Shown in pieces: positions 24,125 to 32,471 of a DNA stretch of 52,910 nucleotides. The notes below the pieces were generated by a model. It was not told the origin of the DNA. It saw only the letters and a program-made list of their open reading frames with translations, and searched no databases. Source of the stretch: Microbacterium sp. 67-17. Its GTDB lineage: Bacteria; Actinomycetota; Actinomycetes; Actinomycetales; Microbacteriaceae. The translations under genes and the position numbers were made by a program. The stretch spans positions 1 to 52,910 of the forward strand of contig NZ_MKTR01000028.1 of NCBI RefSeq assembly GCF_001898325.1, written 5' to 3'. How positions within the stretch are numbered: the first letter of the stretch is position 1; each line of letters opens with the position of its first letter.

Positions 24125-25348
24125 GTGTCCCGGGTCGTCATCGTCGGCGCCTCTGTTGGTGGGCTCAAGACCGCCCAAGCCCTTCGAAGCGAGGGGTTCG
24201 AGGGCGAGATCGTCCTGATTGACCAGGAACGCCATCCCACCTACGACAAACCTCCGCTCTCGAAGAAGTACCTCACCGGTGAGACGGCGCGACACGAGAT
24301 CGAACTTCTTTCCGAGCACGAGACGCGGGGGATCGGAGCCATCTCAATCTTCGGCACGCCCGCGGCATCCCTCAACCTCGAAGGCCAGGTTGTGACGCTC
24401 GCGGACGGTACAGCCGTCTCATACGACACACTCGTGATCGCCACCGGGTCACGCGCCCGTCGCTCTCCGTGGGGTGAAGGTGAGCATATTCACTTGCTGC
24501 GTACCAGCGGCGATGCCGAGCGCTTGCGGGATGAGCTGGCCACAGCGCGGCACCTTGTGGTCATCGGCGCAGGCTTCATCGGGGGGGAGGCTGCCGCAAC
24601 CGCGATCACGGCGGGCGTACGGGTCAGCATGGTTGACCCGTTCCCGGCGCCGATGTCGCGGGTGCTCAATGCCGAAGTCGGCCAGATCTTCAGCCGCAAG
24701 TATGCCCAGGAGGGCGTCGAGGAGTACTTCGGAAGGACAGTCGAAGGCGTCGAACAGACGGCAGACGGGGTGCGCGTGGTGCTCGATGGCGGCGAGATCA
24801 TCGAGGCCGATGCAGCTCTCGTCGGTATCGGAGCTGTGGTCAACACAGAGTGGCTCGAGGGTTCCGGCATCGAACTCGACAACGGGGTGACCTGCGACTC
24901 TGGGCTGCGGGCCATCGGGCATCCTGAGATCTTTGCCGTCGGCGATATCGCACGTTGGGCGAGTGCGTCGCGCAACGTCTCGCTGCGCCTCGAACATTGG
25001 ACCAATGCCGTTGATCAGGCTCGCGTCGTCGCACACAACATCGTCCACCCTGATGATTGCGAGGACTACGACACGACCGAGTATGTCTGGAGCGACCAGT
25101 ACGACTGGAAGATCCAGGTGGTCGGGCGCACCGGCGCCGACGACATCGTCATCATCGGGTCCGAGGAGGACCAGCGCTTCGCCGTGCTCTACTCGGAGAG
25201 TGACGACTCACTGACCGGCGCGCTCGTCGTCAACTGGCCGCGGGCGCTCGTTAACACGCGGCGAGCGGTGGCTACGAGAACCGATCGAGCCGAGGTCGCG
25301 GCGCGCCTGACCGGCGACGGCGCGCGGTCGGTCACGCCCGCGGTCTGA
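24125..25348 (+). CDS. Ferredoxin reductase, FAD/NAD type
   Basis: This 407-residue protein is a dioxygenase-type ferredoxin reductase. It has the FAD motif GASVGG near residue 8, the conserved YDKPPLSKKYL, ATGSRAR, the NAD motif GAGFIGGE near residue 150 and the flavin-binding VGDIAR near residue 275, followed by the reductase C-terminal domain. I chose the GTG at 24125, one base after the ferredoxin stop; an ATG at 24110 inside the ferredoxin gene is less likely. It completes a three-component dioxygenase. Confidence 0.92.
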   Translation: MSRVVIVGASVGGLKTAQALRSEGFEGEIVLIDQERHPTYDKPPLSKKYLTGETARHEIELLSEHETRGIGAISIFGTPAASLNLEGQVVTLADGTAVSYDTLVIATGSRARRSPWGEGEHIHLLRTSGDAERLRDELATARHLVVIGAGFIGGEAAATAITAGVRVSMVDPFPAPMSRVLNAEVGQIFSRKYAQEGVEEYFGRTVEGVEQTADGVRVVLDGGEIIEADAALVGIGAVVNTEWLEGSGIELDNGVTCDSGLRAIGHPEIFAVGDIARWASASRNVSLRLEHWTNAVDQARVVAHNIVHPDDCEDYDTTEYVWSDQYDWKIQVVGRTGADDIVIIGSEEDQRFAVLYSESDDSLTGALVVNWPRALVNTRRAVATRTDRAEVAARLTGDGARSVTPAV

Positions 25349-25376
25349 GGATGGTCCCCGTGACCACAAGGCGATA

Positions 25377-25399
25377 CGATTTCTGTTGTGCAGAAATCG
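25377..25399. promoter_or_regulatory. Inverted repeat across the IclR start codon (candidate autoregulatory operator)
   Basis: CGATTTCTG (25377-25385), five-base spacer TTGTG, CAGAAATCG (25391-25399) is a perfect 9+9 dyad whose spacer holds the GTG start of the IclR gene. Binding here would block its own transcription or translation. It shares a half-site with the palindrome at 21527-21541. Confidence 0.6.
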
Positions 25400-26167
25400 C
25401 CCGGCGACGGTGTAGCGCCCCAATACCCGATCGAGTCAGTGGACAACGCACTGCGGTTGCTCCTCCTTCTTGGCGAGCGTACGGAGGAGGTAAGGCTGAC
25501 CGACGTCAGCGCCGAACTCGGGGTGGCGTCTTCGACGGCGCACCGCATCCTCGCAATGCTCATCTGGCGCGGATTTGCCCGTCAGGATCCGCGCACGAAG
25601 ACCTACGGTCCGGGTCCGACACTCACGAGCGTGGCCTTCTCGATTTTCCGGCGCATGGATCTTCCGCGCCTGGCGCAGCCGATCCTCGAGGATCTCAGTT
25701 CCTCGATGGGCGAGACGAGCCATCTCGGCATCCTCGAAGGCGCGAACGTCCGCTTCATCGCGGCGTCCGAGCCGGCGGCGGCAGTCCGCGTCGCCTCACG
25801 CCTTGGACGGGAGATCCCGGCGTACGCGACCTCGACCGGCAAGGCGATGCTTGCCAGCCTGCCGACAGAACAGCTCGGGCGCTTGTTCCCAACGGACTCG
25901 CTCCCCGCGGTGACCTCGCACACCGTTCAGTCCCTTGCGGACCTCGAGAAGGAACTCGAAGCCGTTCGGCGCCAGGGCTACTCGACGAACCGCGAGGAGA
26001 GCGAGGACGGTGTGGCGTCGGTCGCAGTCTCGGTCGCGAACTCAGCGGGCATCAATCTCGCCATCAACCTCGCTGCCCCAGTCCATCGTCTTCCGGTCTC
26101 GAAAGTCGCGACCTTCGGGCGAGCACTCAAGGACGCCTCGATGCGGTTGAGCGAGGCGTTGGGCTAA
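25388..26167 (+). CDS. IclR-family transcriptional regulator
   Basis: The 259-residue protein has the IclR N-terminal winged helix (LTDVSAELGVASSTAHRILA, about residues 37-56) and a C-terminal effector domain with the typical STGKAMLASL and GYSTNREESEDGVASVAVSV segments. The GTG start lies within a perfect inverted repeat. IclR regulators commonly control phthalate and protocatechuate genes, and here the gene directly follows the ferredoxin reductase. It probably controls the dioxygenase operon and the divergent decarboxylase-like gene. Confidence 0.92.
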   Translation: MQKSPGDGVAPQYPIESVDNALRLLLLLGERTEEVRLTDVSAELGVASSTAHRILAMLIWRGFARQDPRTKTYGPGPTLTSVAFSIFRRMDLPRLAQPILEDLSSSMGETSHLGILEGANVRFIAASEPAAAVRVASRLGREIPAYATSTGKAMLASLPTEQLGRLFPTDSLPAVTSHTVQSLADLEKELEAVRRQGYSTNREESEDGVASVAVSVANSAGINLAINLAAPVHRLPVSKVATFGRALKDASMRLSEALG

Positions 26168-26183
26168 TCACGGGGGTGCTCCA

Positions 26184-27017
26184 GTGAACCCCGCCCCGAT
26201 CCCCCTCCTCCACGGACACTCGATTCCGCGTCTGGGTCTCGGCACGTGGCCGCTCGAGGGCGACGCGGTGCACGAGATGGTCGCGCTGGCGCTCGACATC
26301 GGCTATCGACTGATCGACACGTCTCACAAGTACCTCAACGAGGAACCGGTTGGCGCGGCGATCCGAGAGAGCGGGATCGCTCGCGAGGAGATCTTCGTCA
26401 CCAGCAAGTTCAACAAGGAGGATCACAGCGTAGATGGTGTCCAGCGCGCCTATGACGAGAGCCTCCGACGGACCGGGCTCGACTACCTCGATCTATTCCT
26501 CATTCACTGGCCAGTGCCTTGGCTCGACACCTATGTTGCGGCGTGGCGGGGTCTTGTAAGACTCGTCGAGCAGGGGCGGGTCGGAGCAATCGGCGTCTCA
26601 AACTTCAAACGACCACATCTGGAACGGATCGTCGCCGCTACCGGACGCGTGCCCGACGTCAACCAGATCCAACTGAGTGCCGACCTGGCGCGCGACGATA
26701 TCCGTGATCTGCACAAGCGGTGGGGCATCGTGACCGAGGCCTGGAGTCCGCTCGGGCGCGGAGGCCCCTTGCTCACAGATCCCGTCGTGGTAGACATCGC
26801 AGACCGGGTCGGTCGCACCCCCGCGCAGGTGTTGTTGCGGTGGCATGTGCAGCACAACATCGTCCCGATTCCGCGCGCGGACGACCCCAGACAGCTGCGG
26901 GAGAACGCGCAGATCTTCGATTTCAACCTCACTCACGACGACCTTGCGGAGCTGAGGAACCTCGATCGCGGTGAATCAGCGGCACGAGATTCCGACTCAA
27001 AAGAGAACGGACATTAG
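26184..27017 (+). CDS. Aldo/keto reductase
   Basis: This 277-residue AKR has the LGLGTWPLEG N-terminus, the catalytic tetrad in DTSHKYLNE (Asp and Tyr), TSKF (Lys) and LIHWP (His), and the cofactor segment IPRADDPRQL near the C-terminus. It starts with GTG, 16 bases after the IclR stop. It is of the 2,5-diketogluconate reductase type. As no other dehydrogenase is present in this cluster, it may oxidise the cis-dihydrodiol to the diol before decarboxylation, but a general carbonyl reductase is equally possible. Confidence 0.88.
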   Translation: MNPAPIPLLHGHSIPRLGLGTWPLEGDAVHEMVALALDIGYRLIDTSHKYLNEEPVGAAIRESGIAREEIFVTSKFNKEDHSVDGVQRAYDESLRRTGLDYLDLFLIHWPVPWLDTYVAAWRGLVRLVEQGRVGAIGVSNFKRPHLERIVAATGRVPDVNQIQLSADLARDDIRDLHKRWGIVTEAWSPLGRGGPLLTDPVVVDIADRVGRTPAQVLLRWHVQHNIVPIPRADDPRQLRENAQIFDFNLTHDDLAELRNLDRGESAARDSDSKENGH

Positions 27018-27111
27018 CGCGTTTCTCCCTGACTCGATCGCGTTTCAAGTTTCAGGGGCCGAGCGATCACGTCGAATCCGGAAACGATCAATTTCGGGAT
27101 GCGTGCGGAGG

Positions 27112-27425
27112 CTAACCGTTGTCGAGCAGTTCGAGCAGCCGTGTAGTTACGCGCCAGGTTCGGACTGTCATCTGTTGAAACATCGGCATAGCGAGTACGC
27201 GCTGAACGCGGGTCTTGGTCGCTTGCGCGGCTACCCGCGAGAAGTACAGGACACCCGGCCCGATTGCCATCGCGTCGACGCCCTCGCGCATTTCGGGAAG
27301 ATCTGCAAACGCCGCTTCGGCCGTGAGGGGATCCTTTACGAAGAACACTTCGCTGCGTAGCCGATCTGATCCGTGGTCCGATGGTGCTTGGGCGATAATC
27401 GCTGCTAGCTTCCAACAACGTCGCC
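27112..27425 (-). pseudogene. C-terminal remnant of a DUF1697-like protein
   Basis: On this strand the sequence reads HGSDRLRSEVFFVKDPLTA and later AIGPGVLYFSR and RTWRVTTRLLELL, which resembles the C-terminal half of DUF1697 proteins. No start or N-terminal half is present; upstream the frame becomes meaningless near 27430. The gene was probably truncated at the join with the rRNA methyltransferase module. The rest of 27017-27534 holds nothing else I can support. Confidence 0.5.
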
Positions 27426-27533
27426 GGCCAGTACGGTCGGAACCAAGACAGTGCTCAACGCTGTAACCGGGCTCTATGCAGCCCCACGAATTTTCTGCCC
27501 GAAGGAACAATGCTGACGAGCTACACGGAAGAT

Positions 27534-28280
27534 TCAAACTCGATGCTGGAGTCGGCTGGCGATGCGGCAGAGGATGACTGCTCGGCTTCCGATTCGGAAC
27601 CATGCGAGAGGTCGCCGGGGGCCGGTTAGGCGCACCTTGCGGGCGCGGGTCGTCACTGCGATCACGGTTCCCTCGTCGAGTACCTCTTCCAGCGAATTCA
27701 GCATGCCGTCGAGGCCTCGTGCAGCATCCGGTCCGTGCCACGCTGTCTGCTCGCCGTAGGGGATATCGGTGACCACGACATTGGGGCGTCGCCCGTTCAA
27801 CGCGCGCCGGAGTTGTGCGGGGTCGAAGACGTCGGCTGGTGCGATGTTGTAGTCGAATGAGCCGTCGCCTGACGCGAGCCGGCGAGCGAGTCGCTGTGCA
27901 GCGGCGGCGGCATCGAGGTAGGCGGGTTTGCTCAGGCGCTCGGCGCGGGCCTGCAGTTCATTCGCGCGGGCGGTCATGCCGTGCTTGCTCAGAAGGGCGA
28001 GGTTCTTCCGGGCGAGTTCCAGCGCCGCGTGATCGACGTCGGAGCCGAGGACGCTGGTGATTCTGTCTCTATGCAGGAGTGTGAGAGTGGTGAGGAGGTG
28101 GCCGCTGCCGCAGCATGGATCCCATACCTGGGCGGTGGGGTTCGGGGTGAGCGCCAATGCTCGCTGGAACATCTCGCTGGCGAGGCGTGCGGGGAAGGCG
28201 GGGAACCCGGGGGCAGAGTGGAGCACGCCGCCGGAGAGGTCGGCGTAACTCTCTCGCGTGACGGCGTAGCGGTAGGCCAT
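27534..28280 (-). CDS. aviRa: 23S rRNA methyltransferase AviRa (orthosomycin resistance)
   Basis: The 248-residue protein closely resembles AviRa of the avilamycin producer Streptomyces viridochromogenes (250 residues). It shares the HSAPGFPAFPARLASEMFQR segment (residues 21-40), the SAM-binding DPCCGSG motif (54-60) and the DIPYGEQ catalytic segment. AviRa methylates a guanosine of 23S rRNA and gives resistance to avilamycin and evernimicin. I chose the ATG at 28280, eight bases after the aviRb stop; the longer open frame reads into that gene. The aviRb gene lies directly upstream in the same operon, which supports the assignment. Confidence 0.88.
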   Translation of the reverse strand: MAYRYAVTRESYADLSGGVLHSAPGFPAFPARLASEMFQRALALTPNPTAQVWDPCCGSGHLLTTLTLLHRDRITSVLGSDVDHAALELARKNLALLSKHGMTARANELQARAERLSKPAYLDAAAAAQRLARRLASGDGSFDYNIAPADVFDPAQLRRALNGRRPNVVVTDIPYGEQTAWHGPDAARGLDGMLNSLEEVLDEGTVIAVTTRARKVRLTGPRRPLAWFRIGSRAVILCRIASRLQHRV

Positions 28281-28288
28281 TCGCGTGC

Positions 28289-29119
28289 CTATGCCCGTCC
28301 GCGCTGGCGCGCGGCCTCGTAGAGAGCGATCGATGCCGCGTTGGCAGCGTTCAGCGAGCTGGCGGCGCCGCCGATGGGGATGCGTGCGACGACATCGCAC
28401 GCATCGCGCCATCCCGCGCTGAGTCCGGCGTTCTCATTGCCGATCGCGAGCAGGACGGGGCCTGTCAGATCCACGTCGGCGATGTCGTCGGACCCGTTCT
28501 CGTCGGTTCCGACGATCGTGAGGGGGATGCCCGCAGCGCGTTGCTCCCGTACCCAGGTCACCAGTGGTTGATGAGATGGTTGTCGGATCACCGGCACCGC
28601 GAACAGCGACCCAGTGGAGGCGCGGACGGCTCTGGGGTCGTACGGATCTGCGCCGTGTCCGGTGACGATCAGGCCCGACCCGCCGAAGGCATCCAATGAA
28701 CGGATGATCGTGCCGATGTTGCCGGGCAGGGAGGGGCGGTCGAATGCCATCCCGAGGAACGACGGCCCCATAGGTATGCGAGACAGCTGATCGTCCGGCA
28801 CGGCGGCTACGGCGATCAGCTCGGGGGAGCCGTCGTCTTGGTCGCTCAACTGATGCAGCAGCTGAGCCGCGACGGCTACCCGCTCGCCTCCTGATCCTTC
28901 GATAACCTGTGCACCCCACCGCGACAGCGGCCGATCCGCGTCATAGAGGACTGCGCGGATCGGCCAGCCCCGCTCGAGTGCGAGGCTGATGGGGCGCACA
29001 CCCTGCACGATGAACTCGCCGGCCCGCTGGCGCTTGTTGCGGTTGTGGAGCAGAGCTTCCCACTGTTGGAATCTTGCGTTCGGCCGGGAGACGCGCAGAG
29101 TTGGCTTACGCGCGTTCAA
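28289..29119 (-). CDS. aviRb: 23S rRNA 2'-O-methyltransferase AviRb (orthosomycin resistance)
   Basis: This SPOUT (TrmH-family) methyltransferase matches AviRb along its length: NARFQQWEALLHNRNKRQRA near the start, FDRPSLPGNIGTIIRS (motif 1), IGNENAGLS (motif 2) and SSLNAANAASIALYEA (motif 3). AviRb methylates a uridine ribose in 23S rRNA, and with AviRa gives high orthosomycin resistance. No ATG fits the expected N-terminus; the TTG at 29119 overlaps the upstream gene by 14 bases and implies translational coupling, giving 276 residues against 287 in the known protein. The start is the least certain part. Confidence 0.87.
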   Translation of the reverse strand: MNARKPTLRVSRPNARFQQWEALLHNRNKRQRAGEFIVQGVRPISLALERGWPIRAVLYDADRPLSRWGAQVIEGSGGERVAVAAQLLHQLSDQDDGSPELIAVAAVPDDQLSRIPMGPSFLGMAFDRPSLPGNIGTIIRSLDAFGGSGLIVTGHGADPYDPRAVRASTGSLFAVPVIRQPSHQPLVTWVREQRAAGIPLTIVGTDENGSDDIADVDLTGPVLLAIGNENAGLSAGWRDACDVVARIPIGGAASSLNAANAASIALYEAARQRGRA

Positions 29120-29588
29120 CGGGAATCCAGACCTCGGCGGTTGCGGCGCGCTGCTCGCCTGGTCGGCGCTCAGTGACGATCGACGGCCCCGGACGCAGGC
29201 GCCACGGGTGTGACGGAAACCACTCGCTGACAATGTCCATCCAGGCCGACGCAAAAGGAGCGCCCGTGCGGAACACCGCCCATTTGCCGGCAGGAACCTC
29301 GATCACATCGAGGCGCTCAGGTGCGGGCGGAGCCGCATCGAGGGCGACACCGACCATGAACGTGAACCGACTGTTCACTGCGTAGTCGGCGTCGACCTCC
29401 GTACTCACCTGAAGCAGACCCGAGGGCTCCGAGCAGCCCAGTGCTCGGAGCCGCTCCACGTTCTCCGCAGACAGCGCCGTGATGTGTGCCTCGACATGAG
29501 GATTCCGGAATTCCGACACGACCGGGACGCACGCGGCGTAACCGATCAGGCGGAAGGCCGTCCGCTCGACGATACGGGCGTCTAACAT
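29106..29588 (-). CDS. GyrI-like/effector-binding domain protein, stand-alone
   Basis: The 160-residue protein is a single GyrI-like small-molecule-binding domain of the SOUL/BmrR effector type: RIVERTAFRLIGYAA at the start, then DVIEVPAGKWAVFR and SEWFPSHPWRLRPGPSIV. AAGGGAAGC precedes the ATG. It is first in an operon with aviRb and aviRa, and its 3' end overlaps aviRb. The AraC regulator encoded divergently has the same domain at its C-terminus. It may bind or sequester a drug, or tune that regulator; this is inference. Confidence 0.85.
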   Translation of the reverse strand: MLDARIVERTAFRLIGYAACVPVVSEFRNPHVEAHITALSAENVERLRALGCSEPSGLLQVSTEVDADYAVNSRFTFMVGVALDAAPPAPERLDVIEVPAGKWAVFRTGAPFASAWMDIVSEWFPSHPWRLRPGPSIVTERRPGEQRAATAEVWIPVERA

Positions 29589-29835
29589 GCTTCCCTTCAG
29601 CTTGGACTCTCGTGGTGCGAGACGATTTCCAGGGTGTTCGTCACGCCGGGTCCAGCGCCCGACAATTGGAGACCGATCAAGTCGGGTGAAGGCGCCCGGG
29701 ACGCCTGATGGTGTGTGGTGTTGCGTGTCGTCGGACGTCGCCGGCCGTCACGAGCCGGCCCGCTCGGATCGGAGTCGCACGTTCGGACAAACCACTGCAC
29801 CCCGGCAAGCAGAATTGGAATGAAGGGAGGCTTGT

Positions 29836-30714
29836 GTGATCAGTGAGCTCAACAGGCTCATCGAGGTCGTCGAAGCGGATCTGTCCGACGACCTCGACAT
29901 CGGTGCGCTGGCTGCTTCCTTCGGCACCACGGAGTACCACTTGCGGCGGATGTTCGCATCGCTTGTCGGCATGCCGTTGTCCGAGTATGTGCGGCGTCGG
30001 CGGATGACGGTCGCCGCGGCCGACGTCATCGCGGGCGATCCGCTTCTCCAGGTTGCGGTTCGATTTGGTTATGGCTCGGCCGAGGCATTCGGACGTGCGT
30101 TCCGGGCGGTCCACGGTGCGGCGCCTATCGAGGTGCGGACGAACGGCGGCCCGCTTCGGTCACAGCCGCAACTCACGCTGCGACTGACTGTCCACGGCGC
30201 CACGTCGATGGACACGCGTATCGTGGATCGACCCGCGTTCCGGCTCGTCGGCCATGCTGCACGCGTTCCGCTCATCCACCGGAGCGCGAATCCTCACATC
30301 CAAGCGCACGTCGCTTCTCTGCCGGCGCACGAGCACGCGCGACTGACGGCGCTCGGCAACACGGATCCTCACGGACTGCTTCAGATAAGCGCAGATGTCG
30401 ATTCCGACTACACCGAGGGAAGCACACTGACCTATCTGCACGGCGTTGCCCGGGACGCCGCGACGACCACGCCGGAAGGACTCGACGTGATCGAGGTTCC
30501 TGCCGGCACGTGGGCTGTGTTCCGGGCATCTGGACCATATCCCGCGGCTCTGCAGGAGACGTATGCGGCATCGGCATCCGAGTGGTTTCCGTCGAACCCG
30601 TGGCTGCTGCGACCAGGCCCCTCGATCGTCGCGATCCTCGATCGCGCTGAAGACTTCCGTTCCGCGACGACGGAGTTGTGGCTGCCGATCGTCCGCCAGC
30701 GTGATGACGTGTAA
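29836..30714 (+). CDS. AraC-family regulator with C-terminal GyrI-like effector domain
   Basis: The 292-residue protein has an N-terminal AraC double helix-turn-helix (about residues 5-95, with VAVRFGYGSAEAFGRAFRAVHG) and a C-terminal GyrI-like effector-binding domain (about 115-285) paralogous to the stand-alone protein at 29106-29588. It starts with GTG behind GGGAGG. It is divergent from the GyrI-like, aviRb, aviRa operon, with about 250 bases between, so it is probably the operon's ligand-responsive activator. Rob- and TipA-like proteins show that such domains can sense drugs; the ligand here is unknown. Confidence 0.9.
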   Translation: MISELNRLIEVVEADLSDDLDIGALAASFGTTEYHLRRMFASLVGMPLSEYVRRRRMTVAAADVIAGDPLLQVAVRFGYGSAEAFGRAFRAVHGAAPIEVRTNGGPLRSQPQLTLRLTVHGATSMDTRIVDRPAFRLVGHAARVPLIHRSANPHIQAHVASLPAHEHARLTALGNTDPHGLLQISADVDSDYTEGSTLTYLHGVARDAATTTPEGLDVIEVPAGTWAVFRASGPYPAALQETYAASASEWFPSNPWLLRPGPSIVAILDRAEDFRSATTELWLPIVRQRDDV

Positions 30715-30895
30715 CCGCGACACGACCATGACCTCGCTACCCGAGGGGCGCGACTTCATGCCATCCCGATCTCGCGGACGAATGTCTACACGGTGTCCAT
30801 CTGGGCGATTCGCTCGTCTTCGGCTGATCGCTCGTGTATTTCGGGATTACGCGGACGCGGTACTGTGCGGAAGCAACGACTCTCGAAGGACGACG

Positions 30896-31507
30896 ATGAG
30901 CATTGCATTCCTGCTGACCACCCTCGTGGTGGTCGCCACCCCCGGCACCGGCGCCGTCTACTCGATCGCCGCTGGGCTCTCCCGCGGCGCAAAGGCTGGC
31001 ATTATTGCGGCGTTCGGCTGCACCCTCGGGGTCATCCCTCACATGGTGGCCGCGATCACCGGACTGGCCGCGATCCTGAATGCCTCCGCGATCGCGTTCC
31101 AGACGATCAAGTGGCTCGGTGTCGCCTATCTGCTTTACCTCGCCTGGCAGACATTCCGCGACAAGACGATGATCGACGGCGACGCGAACCCCGCCCCGGT
31201 TTCGTTCTGGCGGGTCATCCGTACCGCCGTGCTCATCAACCTGCTTAATCCGAAGCTGACCATCTTTTTCTTCGCGTTCCTCCCTCAGTTCGTTCCCGCG
31301 GGCGAGGCGAAAGGCACGTGGCACATGATCTGGCTCAGCCTTGTGTTTATGGCGTTGACGTTCGTCGTGTTTGCGCTGTATGGGGTGTTCGCCGCGGGGA
31401 TGCGCAACCAGGTCATCACGCGCCCGAAGGTCATGGCGTGGCTGCGTCGCACCTTCGCGGGCACGTATGGGCTGCTCGCCGGCCGTCTCGCCCTCGAAAC
31501 CCGCTGA
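30896..31507 (+). CDS. LysE/RhtB-family amino-acid exporter
   Basis: The 203-residue membrane protein has the LysE-family N-terminus (ATPGTGAVYSIAAGLSRG), about six predicted transmembrane helices and the LLNPKLTIFFFAFLPQFV signature. The ATG at 30896 follows GAAGGACGACG. Members export amino acids, homoserine lactones or related small molecules. It is one of three LysE-type sequences here: one is decayed (18470) and one intact (35701), and this one is clearly different from those two. Confidence 0.9.
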   Translation: MSIAFLLTTLVVVATPGTGAVYSIAAGLSRGAKAGIIAAFGCTLGVIPHMVAAITGLAAILNASAIAFQTIKWLGVAYLLYLAWQTFRDKTMIDGDANPAPVSFWRVIRTAVLINLLNPKLTIFFFAFLPQFVPAGEAKGTWHMIWLSLVFMALTFVVFALYGVFAAGMRNQVITRPKVMAWLRRTFAGTYGLLAGRLALETR

Positions 31508-31510
31508 TGC

Positions 31511-31990
31511 AGCTCAGTTCATGACTCGGCGCTGCGCGCTCATTTCCCTCAGCTCGCCGTCGCGACACTCACCCTCGATGGCGTGACCGACACGGCGGAC
31601 GTCTCGGCGACCGCGGCACCATTCCGCGAGCGGGCCTCCATGCGCCTCTCCGAACGACCGGAGAGCGAGTTCCCCGAGATCGTCGCCTGGCGGCGCGCAT
31701 TCAGTCAGATGGGACTCAAACCCACCCAGTACCGGTGCGCGTCGGAAGCGCTGCCACGCTGATTCAAGAGCGACGGGGAATTGCCCTCGATCCACCCGCT
31801 CGTCGACCTGTGCAACGCCGTCTCACTCGCTTACGCGATTCCCATCGCCGTGTTCGACCTCGTCCACGAGGCGCCCCTGCCCGGTGGCAGCGGCACCTGG
31901 GCGGAGAAGGTTCTCGTGACCAGTGCCCACGTCGCGCGCGTGCCCGACGGCTTGGCGCCGGCGGCCGCTCACGCGGAGTCAAGTACGTGA
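31511..31990 (+). pseudogene. B3/4-domain protein, interrupted by a stop and truncated
   Basis: The frame reads FPQLAVATLTLDGVTDTADV and so on to TQYRCASEALPR, then TGA (31760-31762), then continues in frame as FKSDGELPSIHPLVDLCNAV. This is the core of a B3/4 tRNA-synthetase-editing-like domain. A CGA to TGA change probably caused the stop. The 3' end departs from the family after FDLVH, so the gene is also truncated. Confidence 0.7.
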
Positions 31991-31999
31991 TCGAGCTCT

Positions 32000-32470
32000 G
32001 ACAGCGCCGGACGTGAACGCCGGGGTCCTCGCTGCGCCCACGAGTTGTTATCGATAGTTCAGGGCGCTCGTGCCCGTCATTGTGGCGCTCGTGGTGTCGG
32101 CCATTTGCTTCACGATCATCGTCGCGGGCTCCGGATATGAATCCGGCCACGATGAGTGGAATTGGCACGGGCCACGGCAGACTGCCTACGCGCGTTGTTC
32201 CATGCACTCGTGGTCGTCAACAACATCGGTGCGCTGAGCATCTGCTCCCGTTCGGAGGGGGTGAGGGGAGGATCGCCGATCGGTAGCCGACCTTGCATTC
32301 CAGTAACAGACGCTCTCGGTGCGGTCTGGGTTGCTTGGGCCAGCCGGAATCTTGCCGCGCTGCGCCAGCGAGTCGTTACGCTCGGCAACGCTCACTAACT
32401 GGTGCCGAGGTCCTTTCCGAGCTTGGCGTACAGCTCTATCACCGACCGGGGTGGATCTCGTATCGGGTTC
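32000..32470. other. 470-base stretch with no supportable gene
   Basis: Frames here are short or lack natural composition. One plus-strand frame near 32069 reads a hydrophobic stretch (VIVALVVSAICFTIIVAG) but ends soon after and shows no family match; it may be a decayed membrane gene. Confidence 0.5.
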
Positions 32471-32471
32471 G

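Noticed and set aside
27534..28412. Longer form of AviRa starting at 28412
   Set aside because: The extra residues are the shadow of the aviRb 3' end; the start at 28280 matches the known AviRa N-terminus.
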